This document shows, in pieces, positions 40,101 to 41,510 of a stretch of DNA of 41,510 nt. Under the pieces are notes generated by a model. The model was not told where the DNA came from and did not search any database. It saw nothing but the letters and a program-made list of their open reading frames with translations. The DNA comes from Streptomyces roseochromogenus subsp. oscitans DS 12.976. GTDB lineage: Bacteria; Actinomycetota; Actinomycetes; Streptomycetales; Streptomycetaceae. Each line of letters opens with the position of its first letter. Within the stretch, counting starts at the first letter, position 1. The DNA is taken from NCBI RefSeq assembly GCF_000497445.1, contig NZ_CM002285.1:2545067-2586576 (forward strand). Reading direction: 5' to 3'. A program made the position numbers and the translations under genes.

Positions 40101-41510
40101 CTCCCACAGCCGCAGGGCGAGCGCGGTGACCGCGTCCCACAGCTGGTCCAGGGAGAGTCCGGGCGCCCGGCCGGGGCCGCCGCTGGCGCGCTGCGCCTCG
40201 AAGCCCAGCCAGGCGGTGAGCACCTCCTGGTACAGGCCGGCGGGGCTGAGCGCGCGCCCGGCGCCGGCGACGGCGCGCAGCTGGTCGTCGTCGAGGTCGG
40301 CGACGAAGCCGAGCAGCCGGGGGTTGCGGCACAGGGCGAGCAGGTCGGGGATGGCGTCCAGCAGCCGCAGCCGGTGCTCGGCGGCGCGTTCGTCGCCGTC
40401 GTAGCGGTTGACCAGGTAGGCGCGGATCTGCTGCGGGCTGAACTCCTGGACGGCCAGCACCCGGCGGTGCGGGAGCAGGCCGACGCGTTCGCCGAGCGCG
40501 GTGAGCACCTGGCCCTGGGAGCGGAAGTGCTGGGTACGGCTGCTGACCAGGATCTTCGCGCTGTCCACGGCGGAGTCCAGCAGCACCTGGAGGCGTTCGG
40601 CGGCGCGGTCGTACGTCACCTGGTTGACGAGTTCGTCGAAGCCGTCGAAGAGCAGCACGATCCGGCCCTGCTGGAGCATGTACCTGAAGGCCCGCAGGTC
40701 GATGTTGTCGACGCCGTGGGCGGCGAGGTGGCCGGCGACGAGTCCTTCGAAGGAGTAGGCCCGGTCCAGGGCGTTCAGCTCGATCAACAGCGGGACGAGG
40801 TGGGGCAGTTCGACGGGGATACGGCGGGCCAGCTCGCGCAGCGCGAAGGTCTTGCCGTGCCCGAAGTCGCCGAGGAGCAGCAGGAAGCGCCCCTGGTCGG
40901 AGTCGAGCAGGCGCAGCATCTCGTCGACCAGCCCGTCGCGGTCCTCGGCGTCGAGGCGCTCCACCTCGCGATATCTCTGCGGCAGGTACATGCCCGGGGG
41001 ATAGCGGGGGTCGGTGCGCAGCCGCTCGCTCTGCGCGGAGACGTAGCCGCGCAGGTCGAGCAGGCCCTGGAACTCGGTGAAGCTGCGCACCCTGACGCCC
41101 CGGCGGCGGGCCGCGTCGCGCAGTTCGCGGGCGGGCGGCGGGCCGTCGTGGACGAGTTCGGCCTCGGTCTCGGCGTCGGCGGCGTGCACGAGGGCCACGA
41201 ACCGGTCGACGTCCTGCGCGGTCGGCGTACCGGTGTGGACCGCCACCCGCTGCTGCCGCACGAAGCCCGACTGGGTCCAGGTGACGAGCAGTTGGGGCAC
41301 CGGCCCGTCCACCGGGCGCAGCTGGGCGCCCTCGTGCCGGGTGCGGCACACTTCGGCGACCCGTGCGAGCAGTATCTCGGCGGGAGTCTGTACGGCGCGG
41401 GGCTCGGGGTCGGGGGCGACCGGGTCCGGATCAGGGGCTTCCCCCGGTACGGGCGCGAAGGCCCGGTCGGCCCGCCGCCACTGGACCGCCCGCCGCCGTG
41501 GCTCCCCCGG
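37179..41510 (-). CDS. Giant STAND NTPase: NACHT, pentapeptide repeats, about 15 WD40 repeats (5' end outside window)
   Basis: At least 1,440 residues are present. The frame is open through the right edge without a stop, so the true N-terminus is outside; the GTG at 41351 is not assumed to be the start. In order: a partial N-terminal region ending near 41000 that includes VRQQRVAVHTGTPTAQDVDRF and VRVRSFTEFQGLLDLRGYV and looks like a restriction-endonuclease-like fold; a NACHT/AAA NTPase with Walker A LLGDFGHGKTFALRELARR (near 40840-40885) and Walker B RIVLLFDGFDEL (near 40625-40665); a helical region; about 14 pentapeptide repeats (ADLTDARLVGAGLSGAVL type, near 39450-39660); WD40 repeats from about 39290 to 37380, enough for two seven-bladed propellers; and a C-terminal domain with GWAALSPSGGYKYEGDVTG. 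STAND proteins of this build act as sensors in signalling or antiphage defence; the effector is not visible. Confidence 0.88.
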   Translation of the reverse strand, partial: PGEPRRRAVQWRRADRAFAPVPGEAPDPDPVAPDPEPRAVQTPAEILLARVAEVCRTRHEGAQLRPVDGPVPQLLVTWTQSGFVRQQRVAVHTGTPTAQDVDRFVALVHAADAETEAELVHDGPPPARELRDAARRRGVRVRSFTEFQGLLDLRGYVSAQSERLRTDPRYPPGMYLPQRYREVERLDAEDRDGLVDEMLRLLDSDQGRFLLLLGDFGHGKTFALRELARRIPVELPHLVPLLIELNALDRAYSFEGLVAGHLAAHGVDNIDLRAFRYMLQQGRIVLLFDGFDELVNQVTYDRAAERLQVLLDSAVDSAKILVSSRTQHFRSQGQVLTALGERVGLLPHRRVLAVQEFSPQQIRAYLVNRYDGDERAAEHRLRLLDAIPDLLALCRNPRLLGFVADLDDDQLRAVAGAGRALSPAGLYQEVLTAWLGFEAQRASGGPGRAPGLSLDQLWDAVTALALRLWESGQDSLRLDELTDVAETLTGLAEARLSVPQTAHAIGSGSLLVRGDDSVFRFIHGSVVEWLVARECARRLTDGDSTLLGRRQLSQLAVEFLCDLADHRICQAWAERELSGTPGDGSLDAAHANAVKILSRLRVPAHTDLRGAALAGEDLSHRDFSGVDLTRADLTDARLVGAGLSGAVLRGARLVGARLDGADLTGADLRGADLRRARLIGTDLTGARVDGSRWRRAALISATTGTLAGSPELAIAASAPGMAVDSGFRPAAVGVPYGFSSRTRLPEPISYSPDGELLAVGSEDGGVLVADVATGLPLRTLQGHTGRVYAVKFRERVLATGSSDGTVRLWDPVSGRCLHRLEIHPDGVWPVVLDAEGLLLATGDADGVVTVWDTASGVALHRLPGHTGPVYTVAFAPDGATLVTGDATAVVRLWDLSTGRLTGELPGHRNAVYRARFSPDGTVLATGDQGDDRANGTIRVWDLAAGTVRHEFTGHSGRVYTLDFHPGGRFLVSGDTDGEVRLWDLAAGRSAGLLGGCSGAVYQVLFDPDGNLLAAGDSAGVVRLWRIDPEADPVAVPLNRQPAEHRGSVWVCKFRPHGDTPAQGPGTLLVTGGNDGVVRLWEPATGQGRRILRGHGRRIGTLSFSADGSLLAAGGNDGVVRVWHSASGRRLRELTGQSDRLVSAAFGPAGPLLATASSDGDIYLWNAATGEYQRELDVETDHVWAESFSADGELLATANDDDTVRLWYRTTGAHVATITEHFGRVRAIAFRPDGAVLATGCDDRKVRIVDMDGHHVSAELDGHSDRVYAVAFAPDGSWLASASWDGTAVIWRDGEIDHRLTGHTGKLWTAAVHPRRPLLATAGDDRTVRLWDPDTGEQTALLTGHTGRILAAAFSPDGSLLASGGEDGTVRLWDVPDDAPPALRATLVGMPGGWAALSPSGGYKYEGDVTGEFWHAVGMCRFEPGELDGYLAGVRHVPLDEPLG

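Noticed and set aside
1..41510. tRNA, rRNA, insertion sequence or attachment sites
   Set aside because: No cloverleaf, rRNA motif, transposase or integrase was seen on either strand by eye; a tRNA scan and IS search would be needed to exclude small or degraded ones.

Overview
The window reads as a chromosomal segment of a Streptomyces species. GC content is very high, third codon positions are almost all G or C, leucine TTA codons are nearly absent from real genes, GTG starts occur, and several families are typical of Streptomyces (ferritin-like/APH-like pair beside proS, DUF4081-GNAT beside ispG, DUF4190 proteins, S53 protease, NACHT-WD40 giant). From memory, the gene order resembles the proS-ispG-dxr to polyamine-utilisation stretch of known Streptomyces chromosomes; I could not verify this by alignment. 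I found no rRNA, tRNA, CRISPR array or intact insertion sequence.

Layout. 1-9787 is core metabolism: the tail of a probable ferritin-like gene, an APH-fold protein that has lost its catalytic residues, proS, two GNAT genes, a questin-oxidase-like gene, and the MEP-pathway genes ispG and dxr with the site-2 protease rseP between them (dxr and rseP overlap by 4 bases). 9788-15756 holds a small secreted protein preceded by a vestigial leader ORF, a long acyl-CoA dehydrogenase, a decayed sugar locus (frameshifted LacI regulator with its operator plus a C-terminal scrap of a GH3 glycosidase), and a secreted S53 (sedolisin) protease.

16006-33056 is dominated by amine catabolism. One minus-strand operon (32919 down to 25734) encodes an aldehyde dehydrogenase, the polyamine ABC importer PotD-A-B-C and a PuuB-like FAD amine oxidase. 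A GABA transaminase (gabT), a second aldehyde dehydrogenase and a PucR-type regulator lie 5-10 kb away. Together they could import putrescine or related amines, oxidise them to an aldehyde and then to GABA or its gamma-glutamyl form, transaminate this to succinate semialdehyde, and oxidise that to succinate. Between these parts sit unrelated genes: a membrane-anchored TraG/VirD4-like ATPase, a PAP2 phosphatase whose 3' end collides with an opposing damaged gene, a small gene with its Shine-Dalgarno inside a hairpin, and a secreted 95-residue His/Asp/Tyr/Trp-rich peptide.

33129-41510 carries a NADAR-domain protein, two DUF4190 membrane proteins, an ADA-family deaminase whose active-site sequence fits 6-aminodeoxyfutalosine better than adenosine, a glycerophosphodiester phosphodiesterase, and a very large STAND NTPase (NACHT, pentapeptide repeats, about 15 WD40 repeats) that runs off the right edge and resembles bacterial immune or signalling NTPases.

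The most unusual points are the His/Tyr/Trp-rich secreted peptide, the NACHT-pentapeptide-WD40 protein, the TraG-like ATPase inside the amine-catabolism region, the pseudokinase beside proS, and several clear dyad-symmetric operator candidates (pucR promoter, amine operon promoter, LacI operator, and an orphan palindrome between convergent genes).
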